DNA of 64,000 bases from Anaerolineales bacterium (GCA_020343875.1 CP070811.1:4612711-4676710); one strand, 5' to 3'; positions 34,722 through 44,161 are shown, numbered from the stretch's first letter. Notes: a model not told the origin generated them from the letters alone. A program made the numbers and translations.

Positions 34722-35972
34722 TCAACTTGCCGATGCTGCTGCATGTCGCCGTGCGCCTCGTACCACATCCAAGATGTAATCAATCTGGTGAGGGGTCAGC
34801 GACGATGCCGACGGCAGGTAGAAGCCTCTCTGGCACAGCATCTCGGCCACCGGATAGCGTTGCCCCTTAAATGCCTGATAATAGATAGGCTGAAAGTGCA
34901 TCGGGATAAAGAAGGTGCGGGTCTCGATACCGCGTTCTGCCAGATAGGCCCTCAACTGGTCGCGGGTCATGCCGAATTCGTCTTCCACCAAGATGGAATA
35001 CATCCAGAAGACGTTTTTGGCCCACTCCATCTCGGGTGGTGTGACAATGCCGGGTATTTCCCGCAGGGAGGCGGTGTACCGGGCGGCATTGGCTCGCCTG
35101 GCCTGCACGAAGCCGGCCATCTGCTCGGTTTGGGCCAGGCCCACCGCGGCCTGCAAGTTGGTCATCCGGTAGTTGAAGCCCAGGTATTTGTGCCAGAAAT
35201 GACGCTCTTCCGAGAAGGCGTGGTCACGCAGATTGCTGGCTAGCCGATAAATGTCGGGGTCATTGGTGGTGATCATCCCCCCCTCGCCGGTGGTGATGAT
35301 CTTGTTGGCGTAGAAGCTGAAACAGGCAGCGTGTCCCAGCGAGCCGGCCCTACGCCCTCTGTATTCTGCTCCGTGGGCCTCCGCAGCATCTTCAACGACG
35401 TAGAAGCCGTGTCGTTCCGCGAGTTCCACGAGGGGATCCATATCGACTGGGTGGCCATAGGTGTGAACCGGCATCACGGCGCGCGTGCGAGGTGTGATCT
35501 TGTCGGCGACCTGGTTCAGGTCCATGTTCCAGGTGGCGGGCTCTGAGTCCACCAGCACTGGCGTGGCGCCAGTGTAGGTTACGGCATTGATGGTGGCGAT
35601 CATGGTGAAGGTGGGCAAGATCACCTCGTCGCCGGGACCAATGCCCAGCGTGGCCAGAGCCAGGTGCAAAGCCACCGTGCCGTTAGCGCAGGCAATGCCA
35701 TAGTGTGCATCGCTGGCTGCGGCAAAGGCTTCTTCGAAGCGCGGGATGTACTTGCCAGCCGACGAGATCCAGTTGCTCTCGATGCAATCCAAGACGTACT
35801 TGGCCTCGTTTTCGCCCAGTGTCGGCTCACAGACGGGGATAACGCGTGACTGCAAATTGGTCTCGCTGACGGGTATGCGGGGAATGCTGACGCGCAATTC
35901 CGGATCGCGACCTGGGATGACCTTCGCCGCGTCACCCAGGTCTTCAGGTTTGAGTTCAGCCGGTTTCAGCAT
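34722..35972 (-). CDS. DegT/DnrJ/EryC1/StrS-family sugar aminotransferase
   Basis: A 416-residue PLP enzyme. The cofactor Lys is in FSFYANKIITTGEGG. Other family motifs are ACANGTVALHLALATLGI, DEVILPTFTMIATINAV and YGHPVDMDPLVELAERHG. The N-terminal ~45 residues precede the usual start of the family and may be an extension; AAGGAG precedes the chosen ATG. The enzyme transaminates a keto-sugar nucleotide to an amino sugar for surface glycan. It is in line with the methyltransferase and a DPM-like glycosyltransferase. Confidence 0.93.
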   Translation of the reverse strand: MLKPAELKPEDLGDAAKVIPGRDPELRVSIPRIPVSETNLQSRVIPVCEPTLGENEAKYVLDCIESNWISSAGKYIPRFEEAFAAASDAHYGIACANGTVALHLALATLGIGPGDEVILPTFTMIATINAVTYTGATPVLVDSEPATWNMDLNQVADKITPRTRAVMPVHTYGHPVDMDPLVELAERHGFYVVEDAAEAHGAEYRGRRAGSLGHAACFSFYANKIITTGEGGMITTNDPDIYRLASNLRDHAFSEERHFWHKYLGFNYRMTNLQAAVGLAQTEQMAGFVQARRANAARYTASLREIPGIVTPPEMEWAKNVFWMYSILVEDEFGMTRDQLRAYLAERGIETRTFFIPMHFQPIYYQAFKGQRYPVAEMLCQRGFYLPSASSLTPHQIDYILDVVRGARRHAAASAS

Positions 35973-35988
35973 TTGTGGTGGCTCCTTA

Positions 35989-36708
35989 TCAGCTGTGTTT
36001 GGCCAGCCGTAGCCTTGCTATGGCGAGCACATAGTTCCAACCGCGTGTGACAAGCCCGAGTGAGTTGGTGGCTGTTTTCGACTCGCCTGTTTTGCGCGGT
36101 ACCAATTGGTATGGAATTTCCTTCACGCGAAAGCCAGCGCGGGCTGCGCGATAGAGCAGGTCTATACAGTATTCACCGTAGTCGCCTTGCAGGTGGATCT
36201 GGTCGAAGACTTGGCGCCGGGCCAGGATGAAGCCGCTGGTGTAATCCCTGATGTGCCGCTCGAGTAGCAGCGAGGCTGTCATGTTGATGGTCCAGCTGAA
36301 GGCTTTGCCCACCCATGAGTGACCTATATCGCTCCCGCCGTTGATAAAGCGGGAACCGACGGCCAGGTCTGCTCCGTCGGCCAGGGCGGCGGCCAGACGA
36401 GGCAAGTCTTCGGGGGGCATGGAGAGGTCGCAATCCATCCAGCCGATCCAGCCTCCCTTGGCGTGGGCAATGCCCGTGGCGATGGCGGTGGTCAGGCCCC
36501 GCTCCTCGGTGCGTCGGATGAGGCGCACCCGCGAGTCTTGTTCAGCCAACTTGGACACTACCCGCCAGGTTCCGTCTGGAGAGTCGTCGTCCACCACCAG
36601 CATCTCAACTTCGTAATCGGACAGGCTTGTTAAGCCTCGTTGGATGAGAGTGACAATGTTATCACGTTCATTGAAAGTGGGCAACACAATGGTAATATCT
36701 GTGGGCAA
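35989..36708 (-). CDS. Family 2 glycosyltransferase, dolichyl/polyprenyl-phosphate mannosyltransferase-like
   Basis: A 239-residue soluble GT2 enzyme. It has ITIVLPTFNERDNIVTLI, the nucleotide-sugar DxD region VDDDSPDGTW and WMDCDLSMPPEDLP, and the acceptor region SRFINGGSDIG and YTSGFILARR. It should load a polyprenyl phosphate with mannose or glucose, providing the donor for membrane glycosyltransferases such as the two large proteins encoded divergently. It starts with TTG, with AAAGGG upstream. It is first in the minus-strand glycan operon. Confidence 0.88.
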   Translation of the reverse strand: MPTDITIVLPTFNERDNIVTLIQRGLTSLSDYEVEMLVVDDDSPDGTWRVVSKLAEQDSRVRLIRRTEERGLTTAIATGIAHAKGGWIGWMDCDLSMPPEDLPRLAAALADGADLAVGSRFINGGSDIGHSWVGKAFSWTINMTASLLLERHIRDYTSGFILARRQVFDQIHLQGDYGEYCIDLLYRAARAGFRVKEIPYQLVPRKTGESKTATNSLGLVTRGWNYVLAIARLRLAKHS

Positions 36709-37121
36709 TCTGGATACCCTTTGACTAGTCTCTCATGGGTGACTATAATGAGCGCAGCCCGCCAGACTTGACGGACGCCGATACAAAGTGCGTGGGATGA
36801 CCTTACGCTGGAATTCGTCCGCTCAGATCGCCCAGCAAGCCAGCAAGTCAGCCGGCCAAGCGATCAATCCATCCCGACCAAGATGCATTTTTCTCTGCCG
36901 TGCTGCCTATATGCATTGTTAGGGCTCTGTCAGCCTCCGACTGGGTGTGGATCGGTGGCCCTTTCCCGGCTGCTGGGCTACGATTGGGTCCTTGCCGGGC
37001 CCGTGCTCACCCTTTTGTGGCGCGCCGACCGATCACTGGCAGATGACGATATAAGACTTAGCTTGCCTGGTCATAGTGCGGGTATTGTAATCACAAAGCA
37101 ACGTCTTGGCAATAACTTTGG
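36709..37121. other. Divergent intergenic region of the glycan block
   Basis: A 413-base region between the DPM-like gene (minus) and the first giant membrane protein (plus). It carries a possible coding relic at 36955-37072 (listed separately). CGTGGGATGACCTTACGC near 36790 resembles the ACGTAA-type repeats elsewhere. A TTGCCT box near 37062 with TGTAAT 17 bases later could be a weak promoter for the plus-strand gene. Otherwise nothing is recognised. Confidence 0.4.
36955..37072 (+). pseudogene. Possible relic of a glycan-binding C-terminal domain
   Basis: The open frame at 36883-37125 contains LLGYDWVLAGPVLTLLWRAD. It resembles LLGYTLSAADPPTLTLYWRAD in the C-terminal domain of the giant protein immediately downstream. 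The similarity covers about 35 residues only and the rest of the frame is unlike any protein, so I read it as a decayed duplicate of that domain. This is weakly supported. Confidence 0.28.
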
Positions 37122-40121
37122 GTGAAGATGCGCTTAAGAGACAGGGCAGTAAGTCAGTTCTCAATTTCTGTGGATCCTGGGCTGGTGGTGGCACTGATCC
37201 TGGCCCTGTTCGCCATTTTCCCGCTAGTGGCTCATTCCGGGCTGCCCAATACGGCAGATGGCCCGGTACACCTGATGCGCCAAGCAGAACTGAATCAAGC
37301 CTGGAAGGACGGAATTCTCTATCCCCGTTGGGCGCCGGATCTGGCCTATGGCTATGGGATGCCTCTTTTTCACTACGCCCCACCTCTACTGTATTTCGTG
37401 ACCCAGGCCATTCATCTGACCGGCTTGCCCCTTGACACCGCGATGAAGGGGGCCCTGGTACTGATGATGAGTCTCTACAGCCTGGGGATGTACCTCTTCG
37501 CACGAGACCTGTTCGGTCCGCGGGCGGGGTTGCTGGCGGCCGCTGTCTATCTCTACGCTCCTTACCGCCTGCGAGAGGCGTACATCCAGGGGAATTACGG
37601 CCAATTCTGCGGTCTGGCTTTCTATCCCCTTATCCTGTGGTCCTTTCGAGGCCTGGTCAGTGACCGGCGCTCTGGATATTTGCCGCTAGCAGCGCTATCG
37701 CTGGCCGGGCTACTGCTGAGCCACAACATCAGTGCCATGATCTTTGCGCCGTTCTTTGGGGCATATTTGGTCTTTTTGTGGGTGGAGAATCGGCGGACCA
37801 AGAACCAGGCGACTCACCGACTCAGGGCGTCGAGGGACCAGGAAATCGAGCGAGTGGAAGGCAGGGAAAGCGGTACACTGGGGAGTCAGGAACCGAGGTT
37901 GCCCGATGCGCTGATACCTGATTTCTTGAATTTAGCCGTTGCTATCGGCCTGGGCCTGGGCCTGTCGGCCTTCTTCTGGCTGCCGGCCTTTGGCGAGCGA
38001 GACTTGATCCGCCTGGCGGGCATCACCAGCGGTTTTTTCGATTTCCGGCATAATTTCATCGACCTGACTGAGTTGGTGGCCTTGCCTCGGCCCCTGGACC
38101 TGTCGGCTATCAATCCCTACTATCCGCTGAGCCTGGGACTGCCGCAGATGGTGTTGGCTGCCCTGGGCGTGCTAGGCCTGGTAGCTTATGGCGTGTTGCG
38201 AATTGCGCAGCGCTGGGGCCTGGGCGCCGGGCCCAGGTACCTGAAGGCTGATCGGCGTTGGGGGTCTGCGGCAGGTCACGCGCTGTTCTTTACTGTTGCC
38301 CTGCTGTTGGCCGCCTTTCTGACCTTGCCCTATTCGCGGTTGATCTGGGAGAAAGTTCCTTTGCTGGAACTGGCTGAGTTTCCCTGGCGGCTGCTAGGGC
38401 CAGCGCTTCTGAGTGCGGCGGTGCTATCTGGGGCGGCTTTGCATCTGTCTGAGAGGCTGGGGGCGGGCCGAGGGGACCTGAGGATATTGGGGGTTGGCCT
38501 GTTCTTTACGCTGGCTGCCAATCTTTTCTATCTCTACCCGGTCCAGTTCATCCCCTGGGGCACGCCTACCCCGGCCGAGGTGCTGGCCTATGAGGCCCAA
38601 TCGGGGGCCATTGGCACCACCAGCACCGGCGAATTTCTGCCCCGCTGGGCGAATCGCTATCCATCTCCTGGGGCCCTCGGCACTGACTACGCGGCCGGCC
38701 GGCTGCCTGGCAAGTTGGAACCAACCTCTCTACCCGTGGGAGCGACTGCTACCACGCTGAGCCATACGGCGCGCGAGACACGGGTGGCCGTCAGCAGCCC
38801 GGTGCCGTTCATAGCTACTTTCCGCGCGCTGTACTGGCCCGGCTGGCGGGTGGCGCTAGTGGAGGGGAGCGAAGCGCGCCAGCTCGACAATGTCCAGATC
38901 ACTCAGCCGGATGGCCTCATCCGTGTTCAGCTTCCGGCCGGCGAATACCAGGTCGGTTTGCGCCTCTTTCCTACTCCCCTCCGGCGGGCGGCGACGGTTA
39001 TTTCGCTTGTATCGATGGTGATTCTTCTTGGCTGGGTCCTAGGCCGGCCCCTGAACCGGAGGACTGGGGGATGGGAGGCTTGGACGGCTGGAAGACTGGC
39101 AGCTGTCCAAGGCCTCACACTCTCAATTTTACAGGCCGCAGTGATCGGCACTGGCCTGGTGGTCGGACTGGTGGTCACACGCCCCATGGCCAGTTGGTTC
39201 CAGGTTCAGTCGCCGCCGGATGTGGCCTACGGTGCGCAACACACTTTGCGGGCCGATTTTGGCGATCAAATTCGCCTGCTGGCTTTTGACCTCCCCGCTG
39301 GAGGCTGGGGGGACGGAGAGACGACAAGTGATTCGTTGCTTCCTACAATCCAGGCCGAGGCCGGAAGCACATTGCCGATTGTGCTCTACTGGCGGGCGCT
39401 GGAGCCGTTGGTGACTGACTATAGCGTCTTTGTCCACCTCGATGCGCCGGATGGGAACACTTACGCTGGTGCCGACGAGCTGAACCCAGAGGACATTCCT
39501 ACCTCCCACTGGCCGCCCTCGCTCTACCTGCGCAACCCGATGAGTGTGACGTTGGAGGCCGGTCTGCCGCCTATTCGCTACATGCTGACGGTTGGCCTCT
39601 ATGATGACCAGAATGGGCAGCGGTTGCCGGTGACTGGCTGCGACGGGTGCTCCGCGATCGGTGCCTTTGGGGATGCTCTACCGCTGGCCTACGTATGGCT
39701 CTCGGCGCCCCGACCGTTGTCCGAGCGTAACGTGCCGCGCAGGCTCGATTACCGCCTGGACGATAAGATTACGCTCCTGGGATATACGCTGAGCGCAGCT
39801 GATCCCCCTACGCTCACTCTCTATTGGCGGGCCGACTCCCCAGTGGCAGAGCGGTATGTTGTCTTCGTTCACGCACTGGGAGCGGGCGGAGAGATGTTGG
39901 AGCAGTTCGACGGGGAGCCACTGAACGGGCTCTATCCTACGCATACCTGGCGAATTGGTCAGATTATTGAAGATTCGCGCGCAGTCGCAATAACAGAGTC
40001 GACGGCGGCCCTAGTCGTCGGTTTGTACGATCCAGCCAGCCTAATGCGGCTGTCGGTGACTGACTCAAGCGGCCGGCTTGTTCCCGAGGATGCGATCAGG
40101 TTGCAGGTAGCAGGCGACTGA
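37122..40121 (+). CDS. Giant membrane protein of the PTPS-related/glycosyltransferase-like type
   Basis: A 999-residue protein. About fourteen helices fill the first 500 residues and two more lie near 600-690. The start of the fold (NTADGPVHLMRQAELNQAWK, LYPRWAPDLAYGYGMPLF, YGQFCGLAFYPLILW) matches the family called 6-pyruvoyl-tetrahydropterin-synthase-related membrane domain, which is thought to be GT-C-like rather than PTPS. A polar low-complexity insert interrupts helices at about residues 220-262. The C-terminal ~330 residues contain two beta-rich repeats with ITLLGYTLS and YWRADSPVAERYVVFVHALG. Start GTG at 37122 or ATG at 37128. Polyprenyl-linked sugar transfer is inferred. Confidence 0.82.
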   Translation: MKMRLRDRAVSQFSISVDPGLVVALILALFAIFPLVAHSGLPNTADGPVHLMRQAELNQAWKDGILYPRWAPDLAYGYGMPLFHYAPPLLYFVTQAIHLTGLPLDTAMKGALVLMMSLYSLGMYLFARDLFGPRAGLLAAAVYLYAPYRLREAYIQGNYGQFCGLAFYPLILWSFRGLVSDRRSGYLPLAALSLAGLLLSHNISAMIFAPFFGAYLVFLWVENRRTKNQATHRLRASRDQEIERVEGRESGTLGSQEPRLPDALIPDFLNLAVAIGLGLGLSAFFWLPAFGERDLIRLAGITSGFFDFRHNFIDLTELVALPRPLDLSAINPYYPLSLGLPQMVLAALGVLGLVAYGVLRIAQRWGLGAGPRYLKADRRWGSAAGHALFFTVALLLAAFLTLPYSRLIWEKVPLLELAEFPWRLLGPALLSAAVLSGAALHLSERLGAGRGDLRILGVGLFFTLAANLFYLYPVQFIPWGTPTPAEVLAYEAQSGAIGTTSTGEFLPRWANRYPSPGALGTDYAAGRLPGKLEPTSLPVGATATTLSHTARETRVAVSSPVPFIATFRALYWPGWRVALVEGSEARQLDNVQITQPDGLIRVQLPAGEYQVGLRLFPTPLRRAATVISLVSMVILLGWVLGRPLNRRTGGWEAWTAGRLAAVQGLTLSILQAAVIGTGLVVGLVVTRPMASWFQVQSPPDVAYGAQHTLRADFGDQIRLLAFDLPAGGWGDGETTSDSLLPTIQAEAGSTLPIVLYWRALEPLVTDYSVFVHLDAPDGNTYAGADELNPEDIPTSHWPPSLYLRNPMSVTLEAGLPPIRYMLTVGLYDDQNGQRLPVTGCDGCSAIGAFGDALPLAYVWLSAPRPLSERNVPRRLDYRLDDKITLLGYTLSAADPPTLTLYWRADSPVAERYVVFVHALGAGGEMLEQFDGEPLNGLYPTHTWRIGQIIEDSRAVAITESTAALVVGLYDPASLMRLSVTDSSGRLVPEDAIRLQVAGD

Positions 40122-42502
40122 TGACAGACAGCAGAGGGAAGGGTTTAGAGCGCAGGGAGGCGGAAGTCAGATTGACGCAGGGAGGGGCCAGCGGTCGGCA
40201 GTTGAAGGACCACAGCTTGCGACGAGGCCTGGTTTTCACGCTGTTGATCCTGACTCTATATCTCTGCCTCACGCTCATCATCACCCATCCGCTGTGGTTG
40301 CATCTGACTTCTTCGGTGCCAGGAGATATTGGTGACCCACTGCTCAACACCTGGATCCTAGCCTGGGATGCCCATGCGCTGCTGACCGATCCGCTCCATT
40401 TGTTCGACGCCAACATCTTCTATCCTTTGCCCAATACGTTGGCTTACTCAGAGCATTTGCTCTCCACAGCGATGCTGGTGCTGCCGCTGACATGGGTCAG
40501 CGGTGAGCCGGTGCTGGGTTATAATCTGGGTCTGCTGTTGAGCTTTCCGCTGGCCGGGCTGGGGATGTATCTGCTGACCCTGTTCTGGACGGGTCGCCGG
40601 GGACCCGCCTTGCTGGCTGGCTTGGCTTTCGCTTTTGCTCCCTACCGGCTGGCGTCCATCGCCCACTTGCAACTGCTGACTGTTCAATGGCTTCCCTTCA
40701 GCTTGCTGGCGCTGGACCGTTTGCTGAGTCAAGGATTGCGGAGTACAGAACATGGGACAGGAAGAACGGGGGCTACGCAGCAAAAGGGCCGGATTTCATC
40801 TTTCACCCTCCAGCTCTCATCCTTTGTCATTTTTACCAGCCTGCAAATCCTGGCCAGTTGGTATTTGGCGGTTTTCAGCGGCCTGGTTTTGGGGCTATAC
40901 GTGTTGGTCTGGTTGCTGGCCCGTTCGAGTCCAAAGGTAGTTGCAGGAAGGGGCTGGGGGCTGATTGGCGCTGTGGTGCTCGTGGCTGGATTTACAACCC
41001 TCTTGGCGTTGCCGTACCTGGAGGTTCTGCCCGAATTGCAGGCAGCACGTCCGGTGTCACTGGCTGCCTCGTTTGCTGCCTGGCCCACTGATTACCTGAT
41101 AGCCCCTTCCTACTTGCGTATCGCCGGCCCGTTAATGCGGAAATTTGCGGAACGTCCCGGCTTCACCGAAGAGAACGCGCTTTTCCCGGGCATCGTTGGC
41201 CCGCTGCTGGCTTTGATAGGGCTGACAGTGGCTTCGCTCCGCCTGCGGGGCGCCAGGCGCGGGAAAATCATTGGGCTGGGAGTGATTTTGGTTACTTCGC
41301 TGGCCCTGACCTTCGGGGGGCCATACCAAGCTCTGACCCGCTTGCTGCCAGCGCTGACAGTGGTGCGCGTGCCGCCGCGTTGGGTCATCCCGGCTACCTT
41401 CGCCCTGGCCGCCCTGGCAGGTTATGGGGCTGCCTGGTTGCGTGGCGGAGGATGGGCGGCAGACCGTAGACAGCAGGAAGTTGTTCCACGCGCTTCTCGG
41501 CGCCGCTCCGGATGGAGGGCGCCTGCCGTCTATAGCCTGCTTTTCTTGCTACTATTTGCAGAGTCTTTCGCCGCCCCACTGCCGCTGGCACGCGTTGGGG
41601 CCAGGGACGAGCTGCCGCCCGTCTACTATGCCTTGCGGGAGGTGTCGCTTCAGGAGCCAGGAGAGTGGGCGGTGGTGGAACTGCCGATGCATGTGGCGCC
41701 AGCCCCAGAGTTTCCGGAGACCAAGCGACTATACGCCAGCACCCTGGGTTGGTGGGGGTTGGTGAATGGTTATAGCGGTTTTACGCCCGCAGGCCAGATG
41801 GCGTTGGGCCAGGTTATGGCGGACTTTCCCGGGGAGAGGGCACTTGAAGCCGTGCGAACGTTGGGCGCTGCCGGCGTGCGCTACCTGGTGATACATCCTG
41901 GTGAAGCGCCTCTGGACCGAGAGCGATGGGAGGAGCACGAGCGCTGGCAGGTCGAGCGACAGGCCAGCCTGCTGCCGCTGGGTGATTTCGGTCCCGATGG
42001 GCTGTACCTCATAAACCCCTACGGTGAGGGCTTGATCACCCAGCCAGACGGGGTTGGGGATGCGTATTGGTCATCTCATAAGCCGAGTCCGGTGGATGTG
42101 CGTTTCAAGGTGCCAGGCTTGGAGGGTGAACTTCGGTTGTTGGCTTATCTTCTGACTGAAACCAGATTGGCCCCTGAGTTGAGACTTACGCCTCAAACGA
42201 GACTTACGCTTTACTGGCAGGCGACAGGCCCGCTAGGCGCAGACTATACGGTCTTCGTGCATAGCCTGGGCGCTGGTGGAGAGCTAATTGGCCAGGCCGA
42301 TAGCCAGCCGGTGGCAAACCACTACCCGACGAGCGGGTGGCGGCCGGAGGAGATTGTGCAAGACAGTCGCCCGGTACTCGCTGGCGACCGTTACCTGGTA
42401 GGTCTGTACCATCCGGCCACCGGCGAGCGATTGCCTGCTTTCACACCCGATGGGTCGCGCCTGACAGATGATGCAGTGATCTTGCCGGACACCCAGCCGT
42501 AA
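40121..42502 (+). CDS. Large membrane glycosyltransferase-like (GT-C) protein
   Basis: A 793-residue protein with about twelve helices, coupled to the preceding gene (TGATG, one shared base). The region after the first helix has VPGDIGDPLLNTWILAWDAH and YSEHLLSTAMLVLPL. A low-complexity polar insert lies at about residues 206-228 and another at 448-468. The soluble C-terminus (about 680-793) has LTLYWQATGPLGADYTVFVH and GWRPEEIVQDSRPV, clearly related to the last domain of its neighbour. The architecture suggests a GT-C transferase with an external carbohydrate-binding domain. Substrate unknown. Confidence 0.8.
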   Translation: MTDSRGKGLERREAEVRLTQGGASGRQLKDHSLRRGLVFTLLILTLYLCLTLIITHPLWLHLTSSVPGDIGDPLLNTWILAWDAHALLTDPLHLFDANIFYPLPNTLAYSEHLLSTAMLVLPLTWVSGEPVLGYNLGLLLSFPLAGLGMYLLTLFWTGRRGPALLAGLAFAFAPYRLASIAHLQLLTVQWLPFSLLALDRLLSQGLRSTEHGTGRTGATQQKGRISSFTLQLSSFVIFTSLQILASWYLAVFSGLVLGLYVLVWLLARSSPKVVAGRGWGLIGAVVLVAGFTTLLALPYLEVLPELQAARPVSLAASFAAWPTDYLIAPSYLRIAGPLMRKFAERPGFTEENALFPGIVGPLLALIGLTVASLRLRGARRGKIIGLGVILVTSLALTFGGPYQALTRLLPALTVVRVPPRWVIPATFALAALAGYGAAWLRGGGWAADRRQQEVVPRASRRRSGWRAPAVYSLLFLLLFAESFAAPLPLARVGARDELPPVYYALREVSLQEPGEWAVVELPMHVAPAPEFPETKRLYASTLGWWGLVNGYSGFTPAGQMALGQVMADFPGERALEAVRTLGAAGVRYLVIHPGEAPLDRERWEEHERWQVERQASLLPLGDFGPDGLYLINPYGEGLITQPDGVGDAYWSSHKPSPVDVRFKVPGLEGELRLLAYLLTETRLAPELRLTPQTRLTLYWQATGPLGADYTVFVHSLGAGGELIGQADSQPVANHYPTSGWRPEEIVQDSRPVLAGDRYLVGLYHPATGERLPAFTPDGSRLTDDAVILPDTQP

Positions 42503-42832
42503 TGGGATTGCAGGATCAGCCTGCCTGTGGCACCTACGGCGCTGGCAGGCCAGCGGCGGCGTTGGTGATTCATAACCCGTGAGGCATATCCCCCAAGGAG
42601 CCTGGCTGGCGAGCGACGCCCGGAGCTTGTTCAACGGAAAGTACACCTCCCGCCTGGTATTGGCTGGCCAATGCCTGCTCGCCTACGTGTTCGAAGGGGA
42701 CGTAATATCCTGGTTTCGTAGCACCCAACCTTGAGAGCTTTGGGCAAGGCCGGTTGGCCAGTTAGTTGCCAGGCCATTCCAATGCCCATTTAAGTCATGT
42801 GGGATAGGGCTGAGGTGAGTGGCGATTTTCAT
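42503..42832 (+). other. Gap between giant membrane protein and moaC
   Basis: About 330 bases with no recognisable coding. A perfect inverted repeat ATTGGC-TG-GCCAAT occurs near 42657. No T-run follows, so it is not a classic terminator. I searched for the molybdenum-cofactor riboswitch expected upstream of moaC and did not find one. Confidence 0.4.
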
Positions 42833-42861
42833 TTGAAGGAATGCGTCGGTTATGTTATAAT
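42833..42861 (+). promoter_or_regulatory. Promoter for the moaC-moaDE unit
   Basis: TTGAAG (42833-42838) and a perfect TATAAT (42856-42861) with a 17-base spacer. The predicted start site is only about 14 bases before the moaC ATG, so the leader is very short and leaves no room for a riboswitch. Confidence 0.6.
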
Positions 42862-42880
42862 CGCTGCCCAGGTGAAGGAA

Positions 42881-43369
42881 ATGAAATTGAGCCACATTGA
42901 CGAGCAAGGCCGCGCCCGCATGGTAGACGTGGGACACAAAGCAGATACCCAGCGTGAAGCGATTGCCAAGGGGCGTGTTTTGATGCAGCCTGAAACGCTG
43001 ACGCTCATCCAGGAGGGGGGTCTGCCCAAGGGAGACGTTTTGGCTGTGGCCCAGGTGGCCGGGGTCATGGCGGCCAAGCGAACTCACGAACTCATTCCTA
43101 TGTGCCATCCTCTGTTGCTGACCCACGTTGGTGTGGAATTTGAGTCGCAGGGGCCAGATGAAGAGCATGACCTGGCTGCCATTGACATCACCGTTACGGT
43201 ACGAACCACAGGCAAGACCGGGGTGGAGATGGAAGCTCTCACCGGCGTGGCCCTGGCCGGGTTGACGATTTACGATATGTGCAAAGCGGTGGACCGGGGC
43301 ATGCGACTGGAGGCTGTGCGGTTGGTGCGAAAGAGCGGGGGCAAGATAGGGGAGTGGGTCGGGGCATAG
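42881..43369 (+). CDS. moaC: Cyclic pyranopterin monophosphate synthase MoaC
   Basis: A 162-residue protein of normal family length from the ATG at 42881, with GAAGGA just upstream. Family motifs are MVDVGHKADTQREAIA, AAKRTHELIPMCHPLLLTHV and GVALAGLTIYDMCKAVDRGM, including the catalytic Lys and His residues. It converts the MoaA product into cyclic pyranopterin monophosphate in molybdenum cofactor synthesis. No moaA is in the window. The gene is followed by the moaD-moaE fusion 90 bases later. Confidence 0.96.
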   Translation: MKLSHIDEQGRARMVDVGHKADTQREAIAKGRVLMQPETLTLIQEGGLPKGDVLAVAQVAGVMAAKRTHELIPMCHPLLLTHVGVEFESQGPDEEHDLAAIDITVTVRTTGKTGVEMEALTGVALAGLTIYDMCKAVDRGMRLEAVRLVRKSGGKIGEWVGA

Positions 43370-43459
43370 CAGACGGCCTACCGCGTGCATCGTTAGTCGC
43401 ACGAAATGAACAACTTGGTGGGAACTGGACTGCGCGTTGGCGCATTTGAGGCGGTGATG

Positions 43460-44143
43460 ATGAAAGTAACGCTTAAACTCTTCGCGCAATTGCGGGAAAT
43501 TGCTGGGGCTGGAAAGCTAGAGCGCGAGCTGAACGACGGGGCGAGCGTCAAGGATTTGCTGGACATCCTCTATGCTGAGTTTCCGCGTCTTTCCGAACTG
43601 ACATCGCGCGCAGTTATTACCGTTAACCAGGAATTTAGCACGCCCGATAGCCGGCTGGAGGATGGGGACGAGGTGGCAATCTTCCCACCGGTCAGCGGCG
43701 GGAGAGACTCGTTTCGGGTTACATTTGACCCGCTCTCTATTGACGAAGTGGCACGAACGGTTATCCGCCCACATACCGGAGCGGTGGCGACTTTCGCCGG
43801 CGTGGTGCGTAATGTATCGGATGGCAAGGAAGTAGCTCACCTGATGTATGAAGCCTACGAAGAAATGGCTACGACCAAAATGCGCCAGGTGGCCGAGGAA
43901 GCGCGTGCCAGGTGGCCGTCCGTTGTGGACATGACCATCGTACAACGCATTGGGCACCTGGAAGTGGGCGAGGTGGCAGTCGTGATTGCCGTATCCAGTG
44001 GTCACCGGCATGAAGGCTGTTTTGAGGCATGCCGCTATGCTATTGACCGACTCAAGCAGATCGTACCTATCTGGAAGAAAGAAGTGGGCCCGACTGGCGA
44101 AGAGTGGGTGGAGGGGGATTATATACCCACGAAGGCTGACTGA
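43460..44143 (+). CDS. Fused MoaD-MoaE molybdopterin synthase
   Basis: A 227-residue fusion. Residues 1-81 are a MoaD ubiquitin-like domain ending in FPPVSGG (Gly80-Gly81). Residues 85-227 are MoaE, with GAVATFAGVVRN, AVVIAVSSGHR and IPIWKKEV-type ends (VPIWKKEVGPTGEEWVEGDY, including the active-site Lys). Molybdopterin synthase normally needs MoaD with a free C-terminal Gly-Gly thiocarboxylate. In Mycobacterium tuberculosis the similar fusion MoaX is cleaved after that Gly-Gly, and the same is likely here. The start was set at the second of two adjacent ATGs. Confidence 0.93.
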   Translation: MKVTLKLFAQLREIAGAGKLERELNDGASVKDLLDILYAEFPRLSELTSRAVITVNQEFSTPDSRLEDGDEVAIFPPVSGGRDSFRVTFDPLSIDEVARTVIRPHTGAVATFAGVVRNVSDGKEVAHLMYEAYEEMATTKMRQVAEEARARWPSVVDMTIVQRIGHLEVGEVAVVIAVSSGHRHEGCFEACRYAIDRLKQIVPIWKKEVGPTGEEWVEGDYIPTKAD

Positions 44144-44161
44144 GGTAAGTACCTGAACGAG

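Noticed and set aside
42503..42880. Molybdenum-cofactor riboswitch before moaC
   Set aside because: The conserved core was not found, and the predicted promoter leaves a leader of only about 14 bases.
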